From Bacillota bacterium (GTDB lineage: Bacteria; Bacillota; UBA4882; UBA8346), in assembly GCA_023435225.1 (NCBI GenBank), contig JAEYRX010000041.1:62001-126000 (forward strand): a stretch of DNA of 64,000 bases, in the 5' to 3' direction. The notes under the pieces are model-generated. The model worked only from the letters and a program-made list of their open reading frames with translations, was not told the origin of the DNA and did not search any database. Positions 33,951 through 42,704 of this stretch are shown one piece after another. Both the position numbers and the translations under genes were made by a program. Position 1 is the first letter of the stretch. Each line of letters begins with the position of its first letter.

Positions 33951-34285
33951 GATGTCAGCTCCTTTTTGTCCACGGTTTGGGCAAAAAGTATGACTGCAAT
34001 TATAGCTGGATAGATAATAACGAATTTTGCAACATAGAATAAAAACCGTGGTCGTAGTGTAATGTTGATTTTGGAAAACTTCTCCTACCTGCCAGGTATT
34101 TGTTAGTACTTGCAATTTCTTTATGTACAGGAAAGTTCCTTTTGGGAAACGGTGGAATCACCAAATAAGTATGAACTTATCAGGAATGGGGAATAGAACC
34201 AATTGAGAATTGACAATTAAAAACAAACATGATGAATGTATTTGTGGAAAAAGAGGAAACGTACAATTTCCGAAAAAAGGTTAAA
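33951..34285. other. Leader region upstream of the SleB gene
   Basis: 335 bases. The minus strand has CCACGGTTT and AAACCGTGG about 65 bases apart (33972-34052), which could close a stem in the mRNA leader. c-di-AMP riboswitches often precede wall hydrolases, but I do not see the conserved blocks, so none is called. Confidence 0.3.
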
Positions 34286-34612
34286 TTATAGGGGATATCG
34301 TGTAAAGTTGTGATTATCTTTGATATAGAAGTCTGAGAGATGTTGAAAAAAAAGTTGAGAACGGCGGATTATTTGTAATAAGTAGCAGGTAAAGTTTTGC
34401 CGCCAATGGTATTTGGCCCAGGGATCGAACGGCCGGGTACAGCGGAGCATTTCCAATTGGTTAGCGATTGCTTTAAATTGGAACAAATCTTGAATAATCA
34501 ATTCATTTATAAGACTATTGGGTTCCAATTTTCGTGGAATTACCCGCAGATAATGAATCATAGTGGAAACCCAGAGCAAAGCTAATTCATCTACGGGAAT
34601 TTTTTTATCCAA
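34286..34612 (-). CDS. Hypothetical protein
   Basis: 108 residues from TTG 34612, nine bases after GGGAGG; the frame extends upstream without another site. The sequence has protein-like composition with amphipathic helices (ELALLWVSTMIHYLRVIPRK, then FKAIANQLEML) and a basic, aromatic C-terminus. No family is recognised. It is isolated between the SleB gene and repeat-rich DNA, so confidence is moderate. Confidence 0.45.
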   Translation of the reverse strand: MDKKIPVDELALLWVSTMIHYLRVIPRKLEPNSLINELIIQDLFQFKAIANQLEMLRCTRPFDPWAKYHWRQNFTCYLLQIIRRSQLFFQHLSDFYIKDNHNFTRYPL

Positions 34613-34770
34613 TTTTCCATTCCTCCCGGGTAATAGGCCAGAGGTAAAAGGGAACAAGTAACAGTATTGAAAGTTGGACTTTGCTCCCTATTTTAAATAC
34701 TGACTTACTATAGTATATTCTTTATGACAGAAAAATGGGAAGAAATAGAATAAAAAATCAGCCATAGATA

Positions 34771-34808
34771 CACGGAGACATAGAGAAAATTCCTCTGAGT
34801 CTCTGTGC
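34771..34808. repeat. Inverted repeat of the CTCTGTG family
   Basis: CACGGAGACATAGAG and CTCTGAGTCTCTGTG form an imperfect inverted repeat directly beside the compound hairpin element. The same CTCTGAGTCTCTGTGCCTA right arm occurs at 62224-62242. Confidence 0.6.
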
Positions 34809-34815
34809 CTATATA

Positions 34816-35078
34816 GAAAATGCTATCGAGGCTTGTCAGATAGTATGAAGAAAATTTTTATCCTCAACATTTGCATTTTTAAAGCCAAATGCAAATGTAA
34901 TTAAAAAAGAATTTTCTTCATACTATTACAGCGGAAATAAGTTAATTTAAATTCATTAATTTAATAACACATACGGCTTTAAGAATGTGTTGTATAATAG
35001 ATATTTAAATTAACTTATATACCCAGCCTTATTTTCTAACTTTCAGGTGCGTAGCGGAAGCTGGCGTAGACGACTATG
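34816..35078. repeat. Compound hairpin element, copy B (263 bp)
   Basis: Reverse-complement relative of the element at 44523-44964. One end is GAAAATGCTATCGAGGCTTG, the other CGTAGACGACTATG. It holds two big hairpins: ATAGTATGAAGAAAATT (34840-34856) with its exact complement at 34910-34926, and ATAAGTTAATTTAAAT (34937-34952) with 35003-35018. Each loop contains a smaller hairpin around GGCTTTAA or its complement; in the first, ACATTTGCATTT pairs perfectly with AAATGCAAATGT. No coding capacity. Confidence 0.85.
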
Positions 35079-35105
35079 TGGCAAAAGGTTTTAGATGGTA
35101 TTCAA

Positions 35106-37232
35106 TCAACGTGATCGCAACATATGACGGAGCCAATCAAAGAAAAATAATCTTCTTCTACATAAGTTACAGGTTTCAGTTGGCTCTTCACCCAGGAGGA
35201 ATTGCCGGGTTTCCAAATCCCGGCAGTATGAGCTTGGTAATAAACCTGAACGCGCACATACTTCTAGATTGATAAAACGGTGTTTTTCACAATATTGTTC
35301 CGGTTCCGTTCCATCCAGGAAATACTCGCGATGCTTCGGACAAAAGGCGGTAGCCCGTGCGCCTGTTTCCGAACAGACTTCAACTTCGGTAATATCATTA
35401 GGAATAATAAAATCACGCAATGGTTTGGCTGATAAAGCCCGGGACATAAAATCCGCCCAAATTGGTGCAGCTATAAGGTTGGCAGCTCCAGGAAGAGAAC
35501 GCTCATTATGATCGCAGCCAATAAAAACACATGTCAATAATTCAGGAGTATACCCTAAAAACCAGGCATCACGGTTTTTTTCAGTGGTACCGGTTTTTCC
35601 GGCGGCCGGTCGTCTAAGAACCTCTCCGATATTAGCGGCAGTACCTTCTTCGTCAAAGACACTGGTTAAAGCTTGGGTTACTAAAAATGCTACTCCGGGG
35701 TTGATTATTTCCGGATGTTCTTTGGGAGCTTGATATAAGATTTTCCCATTATGATCAATTATACGGCGAATAGTGGTTGGAGGCGCTTTGAACCCTCCAT
35801 TAGCCAAAGGGATATAAGCACCGGTTAATTCTAAAGGGGTCACTTCACCCGAACCTAACGCTAAAGATAAATGAGGCGGCAAGTGTGATGTAATTCCCAA
35901 AGTTCGGGCTAGAGAAATGACTGTCTTGGTTCCAAGCTCTGATAACAATTTTACCGCTACCACATTGCTTGAGGCTGCGAGAGCTTGCCGTAACGAAAGC
36001 ATACCGGTTTGATTTTCATGGCCGCCGTCAGTTGGACGGTATTCTTTGGAACCAACCTGATAAGTTACAGGAGTAGAATCTATTTGATTTGTCAGAGTAT
36101 ATCCATGCGTTAAAAGAGCAGTATAAAGTATAGGTTTGAAAGCTGATCCGGGCTGACGATGTGCTTGAGTAGCTCTGTTAAATTTAGATTTCTGGAAATC
36201 CGTCCCGCCGATCAAGGCTCGTATAGCGCCGGTTTCAGGGTCAACGGCAATTAAGGCTCCTTGCGGCTGTATAAGTCCTTGTTGGTCCCTTAATAATTTT
36301 GGTAAGCCGTTGATTAAAGATTTTTCAGCCATTTTCTGTAATTTCAAATCCAAAGTTGATTCGATCCGTAAACCTGCCCGGTATATTAAACCGGGATCTT
36401 TCGGAAAAAGCCTGTTTATTTCATCTTGAAGCAGATCTAAAAAATAAGGCGCTGATGGGATTTTAGCTGATAATCCCGGCAAATGAAGTGGTTGCGAAGA
36501 GTATTGCTTAAACTCAATTATTGAGATATAGTTACAGTCGAGCATTCTCCGTAACACTTCGCGAAGCCGCCGTCGACCGGCTTCAGGGTGGGAATAAGGT
36601 GAATATAGAGCCGGACCTTTCGGAAGACCGGCTAATAAGGCCATCTCTGCCTGATTTAATTCCGACAATTCTTTATTAAAATAAGTTTGGGCGGCAATTT
36701 TGAGACCATAGGCTCCGTGGCCAAAATATATTTGGTTCAAATATAACTCTATAATCTGGTCTTTAGTAAGATGAAGCTCTAATTTTACAGCGTAATATAA
36801 TTCTTTGATCTTCCGCCAAAAGCTTCTTTCCTGGTCAAGATAGCCATTTTTGGCTAATTGTTGAGTAATAGTACTACCGCCTTGTTCCCAACTTCGATGA
36901 GCCAGATCATATATAAAAGCTTTAATTATCCGACCGGAATTTATCCCATGATGATGATAAAACCGGTGGTCTTCTACAGCCAGAAAGGCTTTTGTTAAAA
37001 ATGGAGGAATTTCATCCAGGCTTACCGGACGACGGTTTTGAATATAAAAAGTAGTTACCGGTTTTTGATTAATATCAAAAACTTCCGAAGCTAACGGCAT
37101 CCGGGGAGTAGATAATGGAAGATATAAAGAGGTTAATAAACCTCCAAATATTATGAATACCAAAATAGCAAATATATATGGAAGATTTAAAAGATTCAAG
37201 TTCCATTTTTGAAACTCATTTCGACTAGACAT
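35106..37232 (-). CDS. Class A penicillin-binding protein (PBP1A type)
   Basis: 708 residues from ATG 37232, with GAGG upstream; an earlier ATG at 37262 has no site. After one membrane helix (about 21-43) comes the glycosyltransferase domain (FLAVEDHRFYHHHG, GGSTITQQLAKN) and then the transpeptidase domain (Ser in ASSNVV, KTGTTEKNRDAW). The C-terminal 80 residues hold paired Cys motifs (VCSETGARATAFCP, TCNLC) common in clostridial PBP1A. It polymerises and crosslinks peptidoglycan outside the membrane. The downstream DNA is repeat B. Confidence 0.95.
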   Translation of the reverse strand: MSSRNEFQKWNLNLLNLPYIFAILVFIIFGGLLTSLYLPLSTPRMPLASEVFDINQKPVTTFYIQNRRPVSLDEIPPFLTKAFLAVEDHRFYHHHGINSGRIIKAFIYDLAHRSWEQGGSTITQQLAKNGYLDQERSFWRKIKELYYAVKLELHLTKDQIIELYLNQIYFGHGAYGLKIAAQTYFNKELSELNQAEMALLAGLPKGPALYSPYSHPEAGRRRLREVLRRMLDCNYISIIEFKQYSSQPLHLPGLSAKIPSAPYFLDLLQDEINRLFPKDPGLIYRAGLRIESTLDLKLQKMAEKSLINGLPKLLRDQQGLIQPQGALIAVDPETGAIRALIGGTDFQKSKFNRATQAHRQPGSAFKPILYTALLTHGYTLTNQIDSTPVTYQVGSKEYRPTDGGHENQTGMLSLRQALAASSNVVAVKLLSELGTKTVISLARTLGITSHLPPHLSLALGSGEVTPLELTGAYIPLANGGFKAPPTTIRRIIDHNGKILYQAPKEHPEIINPGVAFLVTQALTSVFDEEGTAANIGEVLRRPAAGKTGTTEKNRDAWFLGYTPELLTCVFIGCDHNERSLPGAANLIAAPIWADFMSRALSAKPLRDFIIPNDITEVEVCSETGARATAFCPKHREYFLDGTEPEQYCEKHRFINLEVCARSGLLPSSYCRDLETRQFLLGEEPTETCNLCRRRLFFFDWLRHMLRSR

Positions 37233-37451
37233 CTTTTCCATCCTCATAAAAAGTTTATTCATTAATATGTCCTAATACCTTACTTTTATGAGGAAATCAA
37301 AGGAAGTGGATTGAATATTAATAAAAGAGTAAGGAAATGAATAACCATAGTGTTAGTTTTCGGCTCACCAATTTTTATCAATTAGAGGAATATTTGATAA
37401 ATAAGTTGAATTAAATTTCTAGCGTACATTTTCAACAATGGGGTGGCTGTA

Positions 37452-38252
37452 GTGGCAGATTTAGCACCTATAGGGGCTTTTGATTCCGGAGTTGGCGGAT
37501 TATCCATATTACTTGAAATCCGACGATTATTACCAGCAGAGGATTTAATTTATTTAGCTGATTCAGCTCATTGTCCTTATGGGATAAAACCGGTCGAAGA
37601 GATTAGACAACGTACTTTGGAGATAACCGATTTCTTAGTTGCTTTGGGAGCAAAAGCAGTTGTAGTAGCTTGTAATTCAGCATGTGTTGCCGGTCTCGAC
37701 CAAGTCCGGATTAAACATCCGGAGATACCAATAATAGGAGTTGAACCGGCTATTAAACCGGCTCATGATATTACCCGTAATGGGAAAATCGGTGTTTTAG
37801 CCACTAATATGACTCTAAACGGGGATAGATTCAGCATTTTAATTGAGAAATACGCTACTGGAGTGGAGGTTTATACACAACCTGCTCCTGGACTGGTAGA
37901 AGCGGTTGAAGCTGGAGAAACAGATTCTCCGTCAACAGAAATTTTATTACGAAAGTACCTGGAGCCGTTAATTCGGAAAGGAATTGATACTTTAGTCTTG
38001 GGCTGCACCCATTATCCGTTTCTACGGTCACTTGCCCAAAAAATTTGCGGGCCGGAGGTTACTATTTTGGATACCGGATTGGCGGTCGCCAAACAAACTA
38101 CTCGTGTTTTATCTTTAAGGGATTTAGTAACTTCTAAAACTACACCGGGAAGTGAGATTTTTTATACCAGTGGAAATCCTGATGAAGTAAGTAAGGTAAT
38201 TCGCCAACTATGGGGAAACTCAGAGTTGACGGTTCTGAAAGCGAAGGTCTGA
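37452..38252 (+). CDS. murI: Glutamate racemase
   Basis: 266 residues. GTG 37452 is chosen because GGGGTGG lies five bases upstream. Makes D-glutamate for peptidoglycan. Catalytic Cys residues are in VVACNSACVA and VLGCTHYPFL; the N-terminus PIGAFDSGVGGLSIL is typical. It is divergent from the PBP1A gene, so two wall-synthesis genes share an upstream region. Confidence 0.96.
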   Translation: MADLAPIGAFDSGVGGLSILLEIRRLLPAEDLIYLADSAHCPYGIKPVEEIRQRTLEITDFLVALGAKAVVVACNSACVAGLDQVRIKHPEIPIIGVEPAIKPAHDITRNGKIGVLATNMTLNGDRFSILIEKYATGVEVYTQPAPGLVEAVEAGETDSPSTEILLRKYLEPLIRKGIDTLVLGCTHYPFLRSLAQKICGPEVTILDTGLAVAKQTTRVLSLRDLVTSKTTPGSEIFYTSGNPDEVSKVIRQLWGNSELTVLKAKV

Positions 38253-38258
38253 AAAAAC

Positions 38259-38370
38259 AGGATAGGAGTCAGGAGCCAGTAGTGTGAGCAAAGTTTTTTT
38301 GGTCTCTTATACGGTTTATGATTCGAAGCATACACTTGTACTCTACTGATTCCTGACTCCTGAATACTAA
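38259..38370. repeat. Long inverted repeat of the GGAGTCAGGAG family
   Basis: Left arm AGGATAGGAGTCAGGAGCC (38259 on), right arm TGATTCCTGACTCCTGAATA ending at 38370. The middle 60 bases are unrelated to those of the two other copies (55864-56012 and 57760-57956). Confidence 0.7.
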
Positions 38371-38376
38371 TTAATT

Positions 38377-39567
38377 TCAAGCTCCCAACCCGAACTCTTG
38401 GGCTAATTTGGTAAAGGCGGGTAGTGAGTTTTGGATAATTTCTTTGGAAACACAATAAGCGATCCGGAAATAACCTGGTAAACCGAAACCGCTACCGGGT
38501 ACTATAAGGATATTATGTTTTTGAGCAGCTTGAACAAAGCTCATATCGTCCGGGATAGGGGTTTTCGGGAAAAGATAAAAAGCGCCTTCCGGTTTAACCA
38601 CCTCAAAACCGATTTTAACTAAATGATTGTATAATAAATTTCGGCGTTCCTGGTATATCTCTACTCCTACTACTTGACCCTGTAATTCTGCAACTAATAA
38701 TTGCATCAAAGCCGGAGCATTTACAAAACCCAAAACACGATTGGCAAAAACCAATCCATTGTATAAGATTTCGGCTTCGGGATTGTTGGGATTTATAGCC
38801 ACATAACCGATTCGTTCTCCTGGGAGGGCTAAGTCCTTACTATGGGATGTAGCCACAATGCCGTGGTCAAAGATTTTTAATACCGGCGGCACTTTTATAC
38901 CGTCATATATTAAAGAAGAATATGGCTCATCGGAGACCAAATAAATAACGGCGCCAAACTCCTCTTCTTTCTGTTTAATTACCTCCTTCAAATCCAGGAG
39001 GGTTTTTTCAGTATAAATAACTCCGGTTGGATTGTTGGGAGAATTTATCAAGACAGCTTTGGTCCCCGGATTAATAGCGGCGGCTATTGCTTCGGGATCA
39101 AGCTGAAAATCCGGTTTAGTCTTGACTACAATCAGTTTTCCTTGATGATTATCGGTATAAAAACCATACTCAACAAAATAAGGGGCACTGACTATAACCT
39201 CATCACCCGGGTTAAGAATGGTTTTAAAAATAACATTTAAGGCTCCCCCGGCGCCTACGGTCATTACTACATGGTTGGCGGTAAGATTGAGTCCGGTTTG
39301 TTTATTAATATGGTTGGCGACTGCGAACCGGGTCTTTTCATATCCGGCATTACTCATGTATTTATGCATACCGGGGAACGGATTATTGGCCAGTTCTTGA
39401 AAGCGTTTAGTGAAGGCTGCGGGCGGTTCCAGGTCCGGATTACCTATGGAAAAGTCATATACATTTTCAGCGCCATATATTTTGCGGAGCCGTTCACCTT
39501 CCTCAAACATTTTCCGGATAAATGAGGAACGGGTTAAGGACTCCCGAACTTTAACGGAGATTGACAT
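38377..39567 (-). CDS. PLP-dependent aminotransferase (aspartate type)
   Basis: 396 residues from ATG 39567 behind GAGGGGG; a longer frame to 39597 lacks a site. Fold type I class I/II aminotransferase: YDFSIGNPDLEPP near the start, INSPNNPTGVIY, LVSDEPYSSLIY, and the PLP Lys in ATSHSKDLALPGERIGY. The exact amino acid used cannot be read from sequence; aspartate or a related substrate is likely. It stands alone. Confidence 0.92.
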   Translation of the reverse strand: MSISVKVRESLTRSSFIRKMFEEGERLRKIYGAENVYDFSIGNPDLEPPAAFTKRFQELANNPFPGMHKYMSNAGYEKTRFAVANHINKQTGLNLTANHVVMTVGAGGALNVIFKTILNPGDEVIVSAPYFVEYGFYTDNHQGKLIVVKTKPDFQLDPEAIAAAINPGTKAVLINSPNNPTGVIYTEKTLLDLKEVIKQKEEEFGAVIYLVSDEPYSSLIYDGIKVPPVLKIFDHGIVATSHSKDLALPGERIGYVAINPNNPEAEILYNGLVFANRVLGFVNAPALMQLLVAELQGQVVGVEIYQERRNLLYNHLVKIGFEVVKPEGAFYLFPKTPIPDDMSFVQAAQKHNILIVPGSGFGLPGYFRIAYCVSKEIIQNSLPAFTKLAQEFGLGA

Positions 39568-39791
39568 TAGGATTCCCCCTCTTATATAAATTGACAATGA
39601 AATACTATTAGGTAGATTATTATGACGAATTGTTTGGAATTAATTCTATAATTATAGATATTATCCTGCCTGGTAGCTTAAATTTGAGTTTAGGAAAGTT
39701 GTGTTTAAAGGAAAAGGTGGCAGTATTTTTTAGTTGTTCTTTAAGAAGGTCTCTTTACAGAAAGAAAAAAATCGTTTATAATTTATGATAC

Positions 39792-39878
39792 GCCGAAGTG
39801 GTGGAACTGGCAGACGCGCTGCGTTCAGGGCGCAGTGGGAGTACTCCCGTGCGGGTTCAAATCCCGCCTTCGGCACCA
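39792..39878 (+). tRNA. tRNA-Leu, anticodon CAG
   Basis: GCCGAAG and CTTCGGC form the acceptor stem, followed by A and an encoded CCA. The anticodon stem CTGCG/CGCAG encloses the loop TTCAGGG, giving anticodon CAG. A long variable arm (GGGAGTACTCCC) and the T arm GCGGG-TTCAAAT-CCCGC fit a class II leucine tRNA. Confidence 0.97.
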
Positions 39879-39888
39879 TCTATTAAAT

Positions 39889-39933
39889 AAAAAATCCTTC
39901 AAATGGAGTATATATTGAAGGATTTTATTTTTT
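39889..39933. terminator. Terminator between tRNA-Leu and the transglycosylase gene
   Basis: AAAATCCTTCAA pairs with TTGAAGGATTTT and is followed by ATTTTTT. It can serve the tRNA on the plus strand and the convergent gene on the minus strand. Confidence 0.85.
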
Positions 39934-39940
39934 CATATCT

Positions 39941-40669
39941 TCAATTTATCTTTTCCAGCTTATTTAATCCATAATAACACCGGCTAACTTTCTTAGCATA
40001 GGGTCCGCCGTATTCCATCATCTCGGATATTTTCCGGTTTGAACCGGCATTATAACCAGCCAGGGCTTTCTCAATATTTCCGTCGAATATATCAAGTAAC
40101 GCAGATAAATGTTTAACTCCGGCCTCTAAGGTATCTTTCCAATCACGGAAATTTCCCGTTTTTAACAGCTGGAAAGTACCCGGCATCACTTGCATCAAAC
40201 CCCGTTCACCGGCCTTACCCCGGGCTTTAACGTTGTAATGAGATTCCACATAACAGACTGAAGAAATCAAATTAATATCAACATTGTATTTCTGGGCTTG
40301 GTAAATCATATTATAAGCGATTTCCATTGATTGATCTTTTGCCAAACTACTCAAGCCAAGTTTTTTCCGTTTTTGATCAATGTGTTTTTTAATCTTTTGG
40401 GCTTGGTCGTAAACCTCTTTAATCTGGTTGATATCTTCATCCAATGATTGCATCTCTTTTAGCTTTAAATCAAATAACTCCATTTGGTATTTTAATGATT
40501 CCACATCTTTACCGCCGGCGGAGAGAACCCGGTTCATAATGGTTAATTCTGCTTGTAAATTTTGATACTTTTTATCTAGGTTATATAAATGAAAAGATAA
40601 AGTGCCTAAAATAACCACCAAAACCAAAACTATGGCTAAAAAGGTCCAATGTAAGTGATGTAATTTCAT
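39941..40669 (-). CDS. Membrane-anchored lytic transglycosylase
   Basis: 242 residues, ATG 40669. One N-terminal membrane helix (FLAIVLVLVVILGTLSF), a coiled-coil segment (about 35-105) and a C-terminal SLT domain: catalytic Glu in CYVESHYNVKA, GERGLMQVMPGTF, and ALAGYNAGSNR. It cleaves peptidoglycan glycan strands to anhydro products. The coiled coil may fix it to a partner or set its reach from the membrane. Confidence 0.92.
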   Translation of the reverse strand: MKLHHLHWTFLAIVLVLVVILGTLSFHLYNLDKKYQNLQAELTIMNRVLSAGGKDVESLKYQMELFDLKLKEMQSLDEDINQIKEVYDQAQKIKKHIDQKRKKLGLSSLAKDQSMEIAYNMIYQAQKYNVDINLISSVCYVESHYNVKARGKAGERGLMQVMPGTFQLLKTGNFRDWKDTLEAGVKHLSALLDIFDGNIEKALAGYNAGSNRKISEMMEYGGPYAKKVSRCYYGLNKLEKIN

Positions 40670-40784
40670 AGGTACACCTCATATTCAAAATCAACAAATT
40701 ACCAGCTATAACCAATTTTTAAATAAATATAAATCATTGTACCTAAAAAGTGAAATAACGTCAAGTTTTGGTAACATAAAGGGT

Positions 40785-40813
40785 TAAAAAAATACCGGTT
40801 AAAACAACCGGTA
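40785..40813 (-). terminator. Terminator after the CBM gene
   Basis: On the minus strand TACCGGTT-GTTTT-AACCGGTA is followed by T7. Confidence 0.9.
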
Positions 40814-40888
40814 CGTCAATTCGGTAAAATTTTTGAGATTTTCAGTTGAATAATAGTTAATCACTATTCATTATAGTATGAAAGTTTC

Positions 40889-41245
40889 TTATTGATGAAC
40901 GTCTGCCTTCCAGTTAACACCATTATTATTGTCCCAGTTGTTGGCGCTGTCTTTAAAGCAGAAGTTAATCTCACGGCCGGCATCGGCTTTAATATCAGTG
41001 CCAAAATCACCGTTTTCAATACGGTTCATTTTGATGGTGGAGATATTATTCCACCCATCAACGCCATAATGGAGAAATATGTGGTCGGCTCCGGAACTTT
41101 TCAGTAAACCGTGATATTTGATATAAACAGTTCCTCCGGAGTGAACACTCCCTGGGTCCAGTGAAACCCGACCATCATCCATATTACCGAATTCCTCAAG
41201 GTTCGCCTGGTTTTTCTTTAAAGCATTTTTTAAAAAGTTATTCAT
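40889..41245 (-). CDS. Stand-alone CBM25-like starch-binding protein
   Basis: 118 residues, ATG 41245 behind GGGAGG. After about 30 polar residues comes a carbohydrate-binding module like CBM25/CBM53: GGTVYIKYHGLL, the HYGVDGWNN motif with conserved aromatics, and FCFKDSANNWDNNNG. These modules bind starch or glycogen and are normally attached to amylases; here it is alone and has no signal peptide. The phosphorylase gene at 42705 lies 1.5 kb away, so it may bind intracellular glycogen. Confidence 0.78.
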   Translation of the reverse strand: MNNFLKNALKKNQANLEEFGNMDDGRVSLDPGSVHSGGTVYIKYHGLLKSSGADHIFLHYGVDGWNNISTIKMNRIENGDFGTDIKADAGREINFCFKDSANNWDNNNGVNWKADVHQ

Positions 41246-41482
41246 TAATTATCCTCCCTTCATATTTTCATTCATTATTATCTCCGATTCATGAGCAGAC
41301 AAGCTCGGAAATGCGATCCCGTGTTGTGGAGAATTGTCTGGAAATGAATTTTTTCACAGCTATAACTGTTTTGAAAAGTCTGCGACATCAATTGGATAAG
41401 GATAATCAGTTGTAACGGGAATAATAAAATGAAGCAAGAGATTAGCGAAGTTAAAGTTTGAAGCCTAAGCGAGGGACGAGAA

Positions 41483-41812
41483 ATGGATAAAATAAAAAGA
41501 GGGTATTTGGCTTACTTTTTATTGGGAGTAGTTATTATATTACTAGCGATATTTTTTATAGCTCCAGTATTTAAAAAAACAGCTCCACCAAGACCAGGAC
41601 CCAAAATATATTCCTATTATAAAATAATTGATATAGCTAATGGAAAAACATTAATGTATGTTTCCAGCATGCCGGTTACTAAGGGAGATGAACTAATTAC
41701 CAGTGAAAACCGGAAGTATGTAGTTGTCAAAATGAAGGGGAATCTGGCTTATGCAAAATATGTTAAAAAAGTTAAACTAAAAAAGAGATCATCGAAACCT
41801 GATACAATATAA
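41483..41812 (+). CDS. Small membrane-anchored protein
   Basis: 109 residues, ATG 41483; GAGGGACGAG upstream is a fair ribosome site. One membrane helix (AYFLLGVVIILLAIFFIAPV), a Pro-rich stretch, then a compact beta-rich domain (YSYYKIIDIANGKTLMYVSS, KGDELITSENRKYVVVKM) and a basic tail. The domain recalls a short module found ahead of SpoIIP amidase in some clostridia, but the amidase is absent and this likeness is weak. Function unknown. Confidence 0.6.
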   Translation: MDKIKRGYLAYFLLGVVIILLAIFFIAPVFKKTAPPRPGPKIYSYYKIIDIANGKTLMYVSSMPVTKGDELITSENRKYVVVKMKGNLAYAKYVKKVKLKKRSSKPDTI

Positions 41813-41873
41813 AATAAGAGCGGTCTCCTAAAACGGAAATAGATTTGTAAATATTTTTTCAGGAGCAGGCTCT

Positions 41874-42125
41874 TTATTTTAATATTAAAAGTTCATGCTC
41901 TTGTAAATTAGCTTTTTCCAATTTATCATTTATATAATCAAGGGCATATTTCTCCATTTCCTCCAAAATGTTTTCATTTTTTGCCAACCACTTCTCTACC
42001 AAAGTATCAGAAACGGAAACCTTTATTATATGAGTTGATTCCTGTACTTTATAGGGAAGTTCAATTTCTATAGAAGAAGGAGCTGGTGGAAGCAATTTAG
42101 GAGATCCGAATGTCAAATCACCCAT
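41874..42125 (-). CDS. Hypothetical protein
   Basis: 83 residues from ATG 42125 with AAAGGAGA upstream; the ATG at 42143 lies ahead of that site. Pro-rich N-terminus (PKLLPPAPSS), a beta-like centre (IEIELPYKVQESTHIIKVSV) and an amphipathic C-terminal helix. No family recognised. Confidence 0.6.
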   Translation of the reverse strand: MGDLTFGSPKLLPPAPSSIEIELPYKVQESTHIIKVSVSDTLVEKWLAKNENILEEMEKYALDYINDKLEKANLQEHELLILK

Positions 42126-42236
42126 CTTTAACTCTCCTTTCATTCATTGCTATTTCTAGCAGATATAATTATTATTGTATTCATGTCTATCCTAAAAAAA
42201 CATATATTTTTTCCATGAGTAATTTTAGACTTCTAA

Positions 42237-42334
42237 GGAAGAGCTGATTAATTGAATAAGTGACGATTTTGTGCTTCGCAAAATGCCTAATACCGCATCT
42301 TTGCTTGCACAAAATCGGATTAATCAGCGCTTCC
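42237..42334. mobile_element. 98-bp MITE, copy 3
   Basis: GGAAGAGCTGATTAAT to ATTAATCAGCGCTTCC, flanked by CTAA at 42233-42236 and 42335-42338. Same orientation as copies 1 and 2, and nearly identical to copy 1 in the middle. Confidence 0.92.
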
Positions 42335-42384
42335 CTAAATTAAAAATCCCCTCAAATGAGGGGAAAGAAAAAGGAGGGTTCACA

Positions 42385-42668
42385 ATGAAATTAATTATTC
42401 AGTGTTACTCTAGTAAACGGAAGTGAAGAAAAAAAGTTTCAAAGGTTTAAAAATATTTACTGGAGATAAAATATTTTACAATAATTATCTTTACTTCCTC
42501 AACTCCTTCCAAAATAATCAAATAAATTCACCAATATTACCTCAAGAAAATTTTAATAAATCTTTAATTAACAATGAAAATACATTTAAGCAAAACCCAC
42601 CAATTTTATTGTCTGACAAAATAGGAGGTAATTGGTGGTTTTTTTTGCATATAGAAAAGGCCAGCTAG
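42385..42668 (+). CDS. Possible pair of tiny coupled reading frames
   Basis: A 13-residue frame (MKLIIQCYSSKRK, 42385-42426) follows a very good AAAGGAGGG site. Its stop overlaps a GTG at 42423 (GTGA) that opens an 81-residue frame to 42668. The second product is Asn-rich and low in complexity, with no recognised domain. It could be a leader peptide with a coupled gene, or one ancestral frame broken by a frameshift. Support is weak apart from the ribosome site and the overlap. Confidence 0.3.
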
Positions 42669-42704
42669 ATGGATTATAATTAATGACGAAAAGGAGGGAG
42701 TTTA

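Noticed and set aside
33951..34285. c-di-AMP riboswitch before the SleB gene
   Set aside because: The context fits, but I could not find the conserved sequence blocks.
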